Origin: UMGS172 sp045592985
GTDB taxonomy: Bacteria > Bacillota > Clostridia > Oscillospirales > Acutalibacteraceae
NCBI GenBank assembly: GCA_045592985.1
Contig: JAZNVU010000026.1
Location: 1 to 64,000, forward strand
Length of the DNA stretch: 64,000 nt
Reading direction: 5' to 3'
Below the pieces are notes generated by a model. The model ran no database searches. It saw only the letters and a list, made by a program, of their open reading frames with translations, and had not been told where the DNA came from. Position 1 is the stretch's first letter; each line of letters starts with the position of its first letter. Positions 7,601-13,936 of this stretch are shown piece after piece. A program made the translations under genes and the position numbers.

Positions 7601-8145
7601 TATATTGCGAAAAAAGTTGCTTGGCATCTACAAAAAGCATTGAACATAGTGTACTAGTAACAGATGACCAATTTCTTTACAATATCGCCGAAATGGAGAA
7701 ACTACCCACAATAGGGATCTGTTCATTATTTAATGCAATAAGTGATGATATATCAGAATTATTAAAAAACGCAAAAATATTACAACGCCATAATTTTTCC
7801 TCATATTTTAATCTTGATTCGTATTATCGTTGCTTGAATTTTATTGACAGCGATAATCAGGATGCTAACAATGAAACATTAGCTAATTTTTTATATTCTG
7901 ATATGGAAGCAGACACAGCATCGGAACATCATAGTAAACTAGTACTAGATTTGTACAGATCATATATCTCCGAAAATCCAAATAGAATTAAGTTTAGAGA
8001 TGCTTTTCAAAAAATAGCTATCCATCATTATGGAAAACTATATCCAGATGAAATTAAAAAAATTATACATAATACTCTTAAAAGGCTTAGTATAACAGTC
8101 GATATAAAAGATGAGGAAAACGGAGAAGATAATTCTAACGCATAG
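4672..8145 (+). CDS. Large HNH nuclease - TPR - PIN-like protein, candidate defence effector
   Basis: A 1157-residue cytoplasmic protein without membrane segments. Residues 1-120 form an HNH-like domain: C22-x4-C27, H50 in GAHICAA, the phrase GPRYDPNMTTEERRS, N74-N75 and C80-x2-H83 followed by LID, the arrangement of a beta-beta-alpha metal nuclease with a zinc knuckle. Residues about 130-540 are helical and unassigned. Around 555-680 are two or three TPR-like repeats (YNKGEIDKAKKNL, LNKNDEALKYLLKSL). The last 300 residues include CTPAVYQRLLSDI and VLVTDDQFLYNIAE (D998, D999), resembling a PIN nuclease core, though the first acidic position is weak. The body is clearly richer in A+T than the downstream core genes. 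Nuclease ends joined by a repeat scaffold suggest anti-phage or anti-plasmid defence; this is inference. It has its own promoter, and I see no partner gene on its transcript. Confidence 0.75.
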   Translation: MPRDNFTEATIHKVAARVGYRCSYPGCPISTIGASMENKDKISKTGIGAHICAAAENGPRYDPNMTTEERRSANNCIWLCETHARLIDTDTKTYTVELLHKWKDDAEKRSAIALADISFFDKYYSSNGDNLLVIEELLNGLITDGSFDRVNTLLNQYKNNINDVYDELVLRYTVIYDVYCNRSNLSNDLKRYIKIPLKSGINKIVGLLFSFLLIDELNTVIQFCENEELTKLSTSLIKNEFFDKVIVPSAEHQTLSFSKEIFPTVQKALANYAFKEHLYNLKTENNDEFKPYDEEFYYEVLALIFSINRKITFNQHISSTEIEKIKLNIHKINLLDYNLQVDLVSCILRILMENSAEFSSLYSILPDSLKNNYQIQEIYYIYNIEYNIDAINFNDLELFSTANNLYFPLQFYLSKQPIDFELKYLNDHQFLFEKDSFFIYRQYTLTDNTSDKENIELINRYLEIHCNDFLFNCMKVLILDSKDNHKSSFKWLSENKRLIKVQDLPVYIDALHKYKKWDELCELSKITVNHSLLYKIGRHLHSSNVPKYVLKSKEIYLRLIDAGCVERGLFYNCGIIQYNKGEIDKAKKNLQKEFDMYGEDYSLIALLNMRYSTNDFQDDHYLNFAKTSLNAQLLNLAGAILEKLNKNDEALKYLLKSLLIDDNNLQCIRGLYFICSTASDNKNSLTNENTVCCITNVCDENETSNIAIHSPEVIKDITPNNFGDCTHCSSDDPDITELIFANEGDTVNILGKTYKVNTITTMNVFLSKLALSSIIESPDTIKFYGDSAEDAIISITEYMKKSSEESQKIIDDYNNSTIRYPLSIISKITGNSMLKTCEFLVYGNTQKIRNNANRLDINLLENVFVLSYESIVHIFLLGLSEKLLSKTKCVCTPAVYQRLLSDISDEVTDLTKESHSGTMVYQNGQIGIIELDKTSRKTRYQFLMRLKNFVSKISVCEAADLQISTKMLEDFFGEEKLYCEKSCLASTKSIEHSVLVTDDQFLYNIAEMEKLPTIGICSLFNAISDDISELLKNAKILQRHNFSSYFNLDSYYRCLNFIDSDNQDANNETLANFLYSDMEADTASEHHSKLVLDLYRSYISENPNRIKFRDAFQKIAIHHYGKLYPDEIKKIIHNTLKRLSITVDIKDEENGEDNSNA

Positions 8146-8241
8146 GCCCAAAACTTTGTTCTATTCCCATAGAGGCAACCTTAAATTTAATTTCAAATTG
8201 AAATTATCTATATCAAACCATTAAAATTTGTTTGTAAGCGA

Positions 8242-8276
8242 AAACCGCCGGTTGTAATGCAACCAGCGGTTTTCAT
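8242..8276. terminator. Terminator between the HNH-TPR-PIN-like gene and the HipA-like gene
   Basis: AAAACCGC..GGTTG TAATG CAACC..GCGGTTTT forms a strong near-symmetric hairpin with A and T runs on the two sides, able to stop both converging transcripts. Confidence 0.75.
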
Positions 8277-8283
8277 TTAATAA

Positions 8284-9318
8284 TTATTTTAACATTAATT
8301 TCCGGTTAACTACAAAATCAGCAATTACTTGAGATTTTACTTTCATGTTGAGTTTGTGTATGACCTTCTTTATTATTTGCTCTGTGACTTTTGGCAAATA
8401 TTCTTTATATTCAGGATATTTTTCCATTAGTTCATTAAAGAGAGTGATTAAAAGGTCATTGGTAGATTTGCTTGAGGGATATCCACGTGCAATAAGTGCC
8501 ATATTGTTATCGAAGTTAGGCGCGAGTCCTAAAAGCGCGCCGCTTTTAGCATCACGCATTAAACCGAAGTTTCCTGTATGTCTATCTGGGTTAGCTGTGA
8601 TGGTATCAAGGAAAATCATTTTTATATAGTCAGGAATTGCCTTAGGACAAAGTTCCTTTAATTTTTCAACTACCTTGATATAATCTTCCTCATCACCCAT
8701 AAAGGATGAAGCCGGTTCAAATATAACTTTGGCAGAATCGGTGAAATCAAGCGACTTAACGCATTTATCACCTTTTTCATAATGAGCCATGTTCATTCCA
8801 AGGGATTTACCTAATTCATATACAAAAAGCTCTGAAAATTGTTCTTTTTGGTTAGCTGACTTATAAATCCACCATTTTCCATCTTTAAGTTTCCAACACT
8901 TTTCGAAGCTACCGATATTGGTAAGCTCGGGAGTTTTAGTATCCTTACGCTTTGCGGCGGAATTAAAACTTGAATAAAGTCCTCTGAGTGCCAGATTGGA
9001 GAAATAGTCTTTATTGAAGCGAACATCTTCATATTTCAAATCACTGCCGATAGCCCTAACCCAATAGGTATCAGTAATGGTTGCTGCATTAACGTGAAGA
9101 ACTGTTGAAACATCGTCTTTTTCGGCAAGTCTTAAAGCCTTTTTAAGCAAACGGGAGTTTGCTCTATGCGAATCGATAGCTCTTGTCTCAAGCCAAGACT
9201 TAGCATCGCTTACTCGCTTTAAATATAAAGGCAATAATTCATTATTCAAAACATTAAGCTCATTATCTTTCCAAATAGCAACAACTGTATCACGGCTTAA
9301 AATCTCAAAATCCTTCAT
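8284..9318 (-). CDS. HipA-like serine/threonine kinase
   Basis: A 344-residue protein. The N-terminal third contains SHRANSRLLKKALRLAE, seen in HipA-like proteins. The kinase half includes KWWIYKSAN (likely nucleotide-binding Lys), the catalytic loop NPDRHTGNFGLM with D245 and N250, and LAPNFDNNMAL as the metal-binding Asp segment. HipA kinases phosphorylate translation factors such as glutamyl-tRNA synthetase and stop growth; whether this one does is unknown. It is shorter than E. coli HipA (440) and lacks the N-terminal HipB-contact domain. The small gene upstream probably encodes its partner. The start ATG follows AAGGAAAGGAG. Confidence 0.8.
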   Translation of the reverse strand: MKDFEILSRDTVVAIWKDNELNVLNNELLPLYLKRVSDAKSWLETRAIDSHRANSRLLKKALRLAEKDDVSTVLHVNAATITDTYWVRAIGSDLKYEDVRFNKDYFSNLALRGLYSSFNSAAKRKDTKTPELTNIGSFEKCWKLKDGKWWIYKSANQKEQFSELFVYELGKSLGMNMAHYEKGDKCVKSLDFTDSAKVIFEPASSFMGDEEDYIKVVEKLKELCPKAIPDYIKMIFLDTITANPDRHTGNFGLMRDAKSGALLGLAPNFDNNMALIARGYPSSKSTNDLLITLFNELMEKYPEYKEYLPKVTEQIIKKVIHKLNMKVKSQVIADFVVNRKLMLK

Positions 9319-9402
9319 AAGCTCTTTCTCCTTTCCTTATAGTATTTAATACATTATACAACATATGACTTTAAAATTCAACCGAAAAGCAACATAATTA
9401 TT

Positions 9403-9636
9403 TTATGCGTTAAATCCGTATCTTTGAAGCGTTGATTCGAAAATTGATAAATATGTTGCTTTGCCTTCTTTCCATTCTCCAAGAGCAAGTGCAACTTCTT
9501 GGCTAACCTTCATTCCTTCAATTGAAAGCATCGCTTCAGAAAAAGACAAGCATTTCTCTTTTTTATGTATATCAAGTTTATCCATACCATTACATAAGTT
9601 AAATAAATCTTGCTTTCGTTTCATAGATTTATCCAT
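9403..9636 (-). CDS. Small VbhA-like antitoxin candidate
   Basis: A 77-residue helical protein. The C-terminal 45 residues, including AMLSIEGMKVSQEVA and FESTLQRYGF, follow the pattern of antitoxin VbhA-type domains (a helix ending in EG, then a VS-E helix and a final RYG). The Ser/Thr-x3-Glu-Gly inhibitory spacing of Fic antitoxins is not exact here (Met at the Ser position). ATG 9636 is preceded by GGGAGG; an upstream in-frame ATG at 9663 lies before that site and is rejected. It is the first gene of a two-gene unit with the HipA-like kinase, separated by about 84 bases, so a toxin-antitoxin relation is likely but unproven. Confidence 0.6.
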   Translation of the reverse strand: MDKSMKRKQDLFNLCNGMDKLDIHKKEKCLSFSEAMLSIEGMKVSQEVALALGEWKEGKATYLSIFESTLQRYGFNA

Positions 9637-9688
9637 ATATAAGGCCTCCCATTGTTTAATCATGATAAATATAAGGAAAGTAATTGAT

Positions 9689-9694
9689 ATTATA
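9689..9694 (-). promoter_or_regulatory. -10 region of the VbhA-like/HipA-like unit
   Basis: On the minus strand the sequence TTGTTATAAT gives an extended TGn TATAAT element about 50 bases before the ATG at 9636. No good -35 box is visible, which an extended -10 can tolerate. Confidence 0.5.
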
Positions 9695-9721
9695 ACAATT
9701 TTGAAATATCGAAGTACAGAA

Positions 9722-9750
9722 AACCCGCCGAATAGGCGGGCTTATTTAAT
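9722..9750. terminator. Orphan terminator-like hairpin
   Basis: AACCCGCC GAATA GGCGGGCTT with a short T-rich tail on either strand. No gene visible on either side ends here: the plus-strand gene begins at about 9833 and the minus-strand pair starts leftward. It may be the remnant of a lost gene or the end of a small RNA. Confidence 0.5.
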
Positions 9751-9832
9751 ATCAAACAATTTATCTAATCTTACAATAACTATTTATTATTGTGTGTTGA
9801 ACGCGATGTTCGAATTATTTATTCTATAGGCG

Positions 9833-10831
9833 GTGGAGGTTTTGGTTCTACAATTCAGTGTGTTACCGGCAATAAAATGTCCAAAGAAAGATGTAATTAC
9901 AGCTCTTGATATCTATTGCAAGACTGTGGATCAAGGATCTATGACAGACACTAATCAAATTAAGGATTATATTTGGAACGCAAAAGAACATATAAACGAA
10001 AGCCGAACTATGTTCTTTTACATAATGTATGATAAAAATCACGAAGTAATTGGCTTTGCCGAGTATGCATATTTGCCACAATCACAAGTGTTGGTTCTGG
10101 ATTACCTGTGCACTTCACAGCGCAATCATATGCTTTTTTACAATTTCTATCATATGGTTTTAAACGAAATAACTGATGAATTGAAAAAGAATGGTCAGTT
10201 CATTCGCTATGTTATAACGGAACTTTCGTTGAATCAAAAAGACGGCAAACTAATTGATGCAGATAGCAACTATTTTCGACATTTGTTATCAAATGAAAAC
10301 TATCGGTTGCTTAAATATCCATATTATCAACCACCTTTATTGAAGCACGAAAAAGCAGAAGAATTCAATATAGCTATAAAACTTATCTCAAGCGAAAATA
10401 ATGATTTCTATTTGTCTAAAGATCAGTACCTCTTAATTCTTGAAGAATTATATACTTCACATTATTTAACTTGGTTTATTAATGATGCTTCATATCCCGA
10501 AATTATTCAAAACCTATTATCCCGTATAAAAACAGAAATACCCAAAAGTGAAAACAGCGACGGAATTGCATTAATACAATGTCATTTATTTGAAGACGGA
10601 CAATGCCCAAAGTTTACTGCTGAAAATATCACTATTCCTAGAGAGCGAAAGCGTAAACACAAGGCGCTAATATATGTAATATTATGGGGAATTCTTTCGG
10701 TAATTACATTTTTACTTTGTATAATCCCGCAATTCAACAGTGTTTCAACTGTACTATGCTCATTCTTTACAATTTTGGCGGGAATCATTTCTATTGTTTC
10801 ATTCCGTCATGAACTCTTTGGTTCCAAATAG
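9833..10831 (+). CDS. GNAT-like protein with C-terminal membrane hairpin
   Basis: Up to 332 residues. The N-terminal 150 residues look like an acetyltransferase fold: MFFYIMYDKNHEVIGFAEY (beta strands 2-3), QVLVLDYLCTSQ (strand 4, with the place of the acetyl-CoA loop following) and a helix NFYHMVLNEITDEL. The middle is unassigned. After RERKRKHK the last 60 residues hold two hydrophobic stretches (LIYVILWGILSVITFLLCII and a second ending GIISIVSF), so the protein is probably tail-anchored with the enzyme in the cytoplasm. The start is uncertain: the GTG at 9833 overlaps the only good Shine-Dalgarno site (GGTGGAGG), and TTG 9842 or GTG 9860 may be used. It ends 33 bases inside the opposite methyltransferase gene. 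Function unknown. Confidence 0.65.
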   Translation: MEVLVLQFSVLPAIKCPKKDVITALDIYCKTVDQGSMTDTNQIKDYIWNAKEHINESRTMFFYIMYDKNHEVIGFAEYAYLPQSQVLVLDYLCTSQRNHMLFYNFYHMVLNEITDELKKNGQFIRYVITELSLNQKDGKLIDADSNYFRHLLSNENYRLLKYPYYQPPLLKHEKAEEFNIAIKLISSENNDFYLSKDQYLLILEELYTSHYLTWFINDASYPEIIQNLLSRIKTEIPKSENSDGIALIQCHLFEDGQCPKFTAENITIPRERKRKHKALIYVILWGILSVITFLLCIIPQFNSVSTVLCSFFTILAGIISIVSFRHELFGSK

Positions 10832-11527
10832 CATTACATTATGAGCTAAAGGATAGGATATAAACTCCAATGCGCGATCAAAGCGTGATAATGATGCTGC
10901 CTTTGATTCAGACATACCTAAACGATTAGCAAGCGATGATAATGTATGTATATGTCTATTTTTCAATATGCTCAAATGATAAGTTTGTAATATGTTTTTG
11001 ATGTGTTTTTCACTATACAACCAAAGCAAATGTGATTGATTATTATAACTATATTCTTTAGAAAAAATAATCTTTCCGTGATTTTTAGAGAAAAGAAATT
11101 CTGCACTATTTGAACGTTCAAATTCAATAATAAAGAATCCGTTTGGCTTCAAAATGCGCGTAATTTCCGAAATAGCCCGTTGGACGTCAACATAATTTAG
11201 AACACTACCTACGCAAATTACACCATCAATCGATTGTGATGGTAAATCTATGTGTTCTACAGACCCAACAATATAATGCTGATAGGTTTTTATATAGGCT
11301 TCAATAATATCAAGGTGAACTATCGTCCCTTTGATTTTATAATTAGTGCCACCTGACCCAGCGTTTAATATAACCATATTGTCTTTTGTAATTTTTGAAA
11401 GCCATGATTCAACCGTGCTCTTCTCTAAACCGAATGTATATTTATGCCAGACGTCATTATCTGGCCATGGTGGTGCCGACGCATAATTCTCCGCTGCTAT
11501 TCTTGAGATATCATCTTGTGTACTCAT
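10799..11527 (-). CDS. Class I SAM-dependent methyltransferase
   Basis: A 242-residue protein. Motif I is VILNAGSGGTNYKI, the acidic strand-2 residue is in VHLDIIEAY, then SVEHIDLPSQSIDGVICVGSVLNYV, and ILKPNGFFIIEFER after the fourth strand. These are the standard elements of methyltransferase 11-type enzymes; the unusual AGSGG replaces the more common DxGxG. The target is unknown. It converges with and overlaps the GNAT-like gene by 33 bases and is divergent from the tyrosine recombinase. The codon use and AT content match the island rather than the nearby core. Confidence 0.85.
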   Translation of the reverse strand: MSTQDDISRIAAENYASAPPWPDNDVWHKYTFGLEKSTVESWLSKITKDNMVILNAGSGGTNYKIKGTIVHLDIIEAYIKTYQHYIVGSVEHIDLPSQSIDGVICVGSVLNYVDVQRAISEITRILKPNGFFIIEFERSNSAEFLFSKNHGKIIFSKEYSYNNQSHLLWLYSEKHIKNILQTYHLSILKNRHIHTLSSLANRLGMSESKAASLSRFDRALEFISYPLAHNVMLFGTKEFMTE

Positions 11528-11651
11528 TCTATGCTCCTAAAGCTTTTCAGACATTCTTTCAATAATAAATAGTTATTGTAAGTTATTTGTAGGACTATTA
11601 TAGCATATTTTGGTAAAATATTCAATATATTATCGAAATATGAGGTGCAAT

Positions 11652-12563
11652 ATGAAAGATTTAAAATTAATTATTCCTGAATTCATCCAATTAGTACAGT
11701 CAACAAAAAATTTATCAGAAAAAACTATTACGGCTTATACATCTGATTTAAATGATTTTAATTCTTTTGTCATCAATCACGAATTAAGTAATGGATCTAT
11801 TCTACAGTATATTCAGGAACTTACAATCACCCGGAGGCTAAAAGATACAACTATAAACAGAAAACTGATTGTGCTTAAGATGTTTTTTGAATATTTGCAT
11901 TCTAAAAACTACATAGAAAGCAACTATTTCTCATCACATCAATTCAAATTTAAGAAAGAGAAAAGGCTACCAAAAACCCTTGCAATTAAAGAAACTTCCA
12001 AGTTGTTATCATGTGTGACTGAGCAATATATTAATGCAAACAGTGACTTTGAAAAATGGAAAACTTCACGCAATTTAGCTTTAATTGATATTCTAATAAG
12101 CACTGGCATACGTATAGCTGAAGCTTCAAATATAACTATTAATGATATCATAGGTTCTGAACGAGTTATTTTAATTCATGGTAAAGGTAGAAAGCAACGA
12201 CTAATATACATCTCTTGTCCTGAAACTTGGAATAATATAACTTCATGGATAAAAATAAGAAAAACACGCTCTACAAATACCGATATGTTATTTGTTAATC
12301 GATACGGTAAACCCATAAGTATTCATGGCATCGAGTATATTTATAACTCATTAAAAATCCAGTCTGGAATTAATATTAATTCTACTCCGCACTATCTCAG
12401 ACATACATTTGCTACAAATCTACTTGCAAATGGTGCCGACTTGCGTTCTGTTCAAGAAATTTTAGGTCATAGTAGTGTTTCAACTACTGAGATTTATACA
12501 GAAGTTACTACAAAACGCAAAAAACAAGTTTTAAATAAATATAACTATCGCAACAAATTATAA
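11652..12563 (+). CDS. Tyrosine recombinase / integrase (XerC/D-like)
   Basis: A 303-residue protein with an N-terminal SAM-like core-binding domain (residues 10-95, KTITAYTSDLNDF) and a C-terminal catalytic domain. All six catalytic residues are present: R154 (STGIRIAEA), K178 (HGKGRKQR), H247 and R250 (HYLRHTF), H273 (LGHSS) and Y282 (EIYTEV). The start ATG at 11652 follows GAGGTGC; earlier TTG and ATG codons lack a site. It cuts and joins DNA through a 3'-phosphotyrosine. It is near XerD in length rather than long like most phage integrases, so it could mobilise the surrounding island or a cassette. No clear att repeats were found by eye. Confidence 0.9.
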   Translation: MKDLKLIIPEFIQLVQSTKNLSEKTITAYTSDLNDFNSFVINHELSNGSILQYIQELTITRRLKDTTINRKLIVLKMFFEYLHSKNYIESNYFSSHQFKFKKEKRLPKTLAIKETSKLLSCVTEQYINANSDFEKWKTSRNLALIDILISTGIRIAEASNITINDIIGSERVILIHGKGRKQRLIYISCPETWNNITSWIKIRKTRSTNTDMLFVNRYGKPISIHGIEYIYNSLKIQSGININSTPHYLRHTFATNLLANGADLRSVQEILGHSSVSTTEIYTEVTTKRKKQVLNKYNYRNKL

Positions 12564-12635
12564 ACCACCATACCTGTATATCTGCATTACATCAAGATAT
12601 TCTATAATTATAGCTATTCTATTACGAAAGCAAGG

Positions 12636-13481
12636 TTGGTTAATATAGGATATTTTAAAGGTTGGTACTTTAAATGCAGTACTGGGGACAAAACGATTGC
12701 ATTTATACCAGCATACCATTATAGCAATAACAAAAAATCTGCCTCTCTACAAATAATAACCGATGACAAGGCGTTAAACATACCCTTTGACAAATTAGAA
12801 TATAGCGAAAAACCATTATATGTGAAAATAGGTGATTGTGTCTTTTCTCACGAAGGAATAATTCTTGATTTTCAAAGTGATGAATTAAAGCTTGAGGGCA
12901 AGCTTTGTTTTGAAGGACTAACGCCTATTTGTTATGATATTATGGGACCGTTTAAGTATGTGCCGTTTATGCAATGCAGACATAGCGTATACAGTATGTG
13001 TCATAAAATCAACGGTGAAATTAAGGTAAACGGTCAACTTTACAAATTTGAAAATGGCATAGGATATATCGAAGGCGACCAAGGTCGTTCTTTCCCGAAA
13101 AATTATATTTGGACACAATGTTGCTTTGACAATAACTCACTGATGTTATCGGTAGCTGACATACCCTTTTTCGGAATTCATTTTACGGGTATTATCGGTG
13201 TTATTCTACTTGATGGAAAGGAATATAGAATTGCCACATATCTTGGCGCTAGAATTAAACAAGTTGACAAAAACACTGTTACAGTAAAGCAAGGAAGCTT
13301 TAAGTTCACTGCCAAGTTATTAAGAAAGAATGCACAACCGCTGGCGGCACCAACAAACGGCGATATGTGCAGAACAATACACGAAAGTGCATCTTGCGAG
13401 GCACATTATAGATTTTCACATAAAGACAGAGTCTTGTGTGAATTTACTACCGATAAAGCAAGCTTTGAATTTGAATATTGA
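12636..13481 (+). CDS. Tocopherol cyclase-like protein
   Basis: A 281-residue protein with the landmarks of the tocopherol-cyclase-like family: GYFKGWYFKCSTGD at the N terminus and GYIEGDQGRSFPKNYIWTQCC in the middle (residues about 147-167). Bacterial members outside phototrophs have no proven activity and probably form a lipocalin-like beta barrel that binds a small hydrophobic molecule. No signal peptide. Start: TTG at 12636 after GCAAGG is the only option near the conserved N terminus; a few residues may be missing. It lies alone downstream of the recombinase gene by 72 bases and may share its transcript. Confidence 0.7.
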   Translation: MVNIGYFKGWYFKCSTGDKTIAFIPAYHYSNNKKSASLQIITDDKALNIPFDKLEYSEKPLYVKIGDCVFSHEGIILDFQSDELKLEGKLCFEGLTPICYDIMGPFKYVPFMQCRHSVYSMCHKINGEIKVNGQLYKFENGIGYIEGDQGRSFPKNYIWTQCCFDNNSLMLSVADIPFFGIHFTGIIGVILLDGKEYRIATYLGARIKQVDKNTVTVKQGSFKFTAKLLRKNAQPLAAPTNGDMCRTIHESASCEAHYRFSHKDRVLCEFTTDKASFEFEY

Positions 13482-13493
13482 CGCAAAATGGAG

Positions 13494-13518
13494 AAAACCC
13501 GCTATTTAAGCGGGTTTT
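13494..13518. terminator. Terminator after the tocopherol cyclase-like gene
   Basis: AAAACCCGCTATTTAAGCGGGTTTT: a 9-pair stem with flanking A and T runs, usable in both directions, between converging genes. Confidence 0.85.
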
Positions 13519-13557
13519 CGAGGTGTTTTATATTGAATTTTCACGGCAGGATTGGAC

Positions 13558-13746
13558 CTAATCTGTAGTATTAGGTAATTCAGCGTGGCCGGCGTCGATT
13601 ATGACGGTTTTTAATACATTGTCAACGTTAGTCGTATTGGCTTTATTACCTGCCACAACCGATACCGCACCCTTTTGGCAAAACAGCACCGACATCATCG
13701 ACACTAACATCACAGCGCACAGACCTATCGCAATTCTTTTTGACAT
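13558..13746 (-). pseudogene. Short exported ORF, possible remnant of an N-acetylmuramoyl-L-alanine amidase
   Basis: A 62-residue ORF with a clear signal peptide (MSKRIAIGLCAVMLVSMMSV) and a good ribosome site GGGTGAG. After a 25-residue linker it reads KTVIIDAGHAELPNTTD and stops. VIIDAGH matches the first strand and first zinc His of amidase_3 enzymes (IVIDPGHGG), which normally continue for about 180 residues. No continuation is seen in any frame before the terminator at 13494-13518. It is either a truncated cell-wall amidase gene or a small secreted peptide in which the match is accidental. Confidence 0.5.
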
Positions 13747-13936
13747 AATCTCACCCGAGATATAATATGCCGAAAAGATTTAAATAATATCACATTTTAT
13801 ATCTTATAGGCGATGCAAGAAGGTGTATTCGTTATAAAGGTTGTGCGTTGGTGCATTTTATTATCCATCGACATAAATGAAACTTCATTTTATCAAAGAC
13901 AAAAAGCAGACGGAAAATACTCCATCTGCTTAAGAA

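Noticed and set aside
4672..8145. Restriction endonuclease with its methylase (3757-4527)
   Set aside because: Both genes have separate promoters and the methyltransferase has no DNA-methylase catalytic motif such as (N/D)PP(Y/F).
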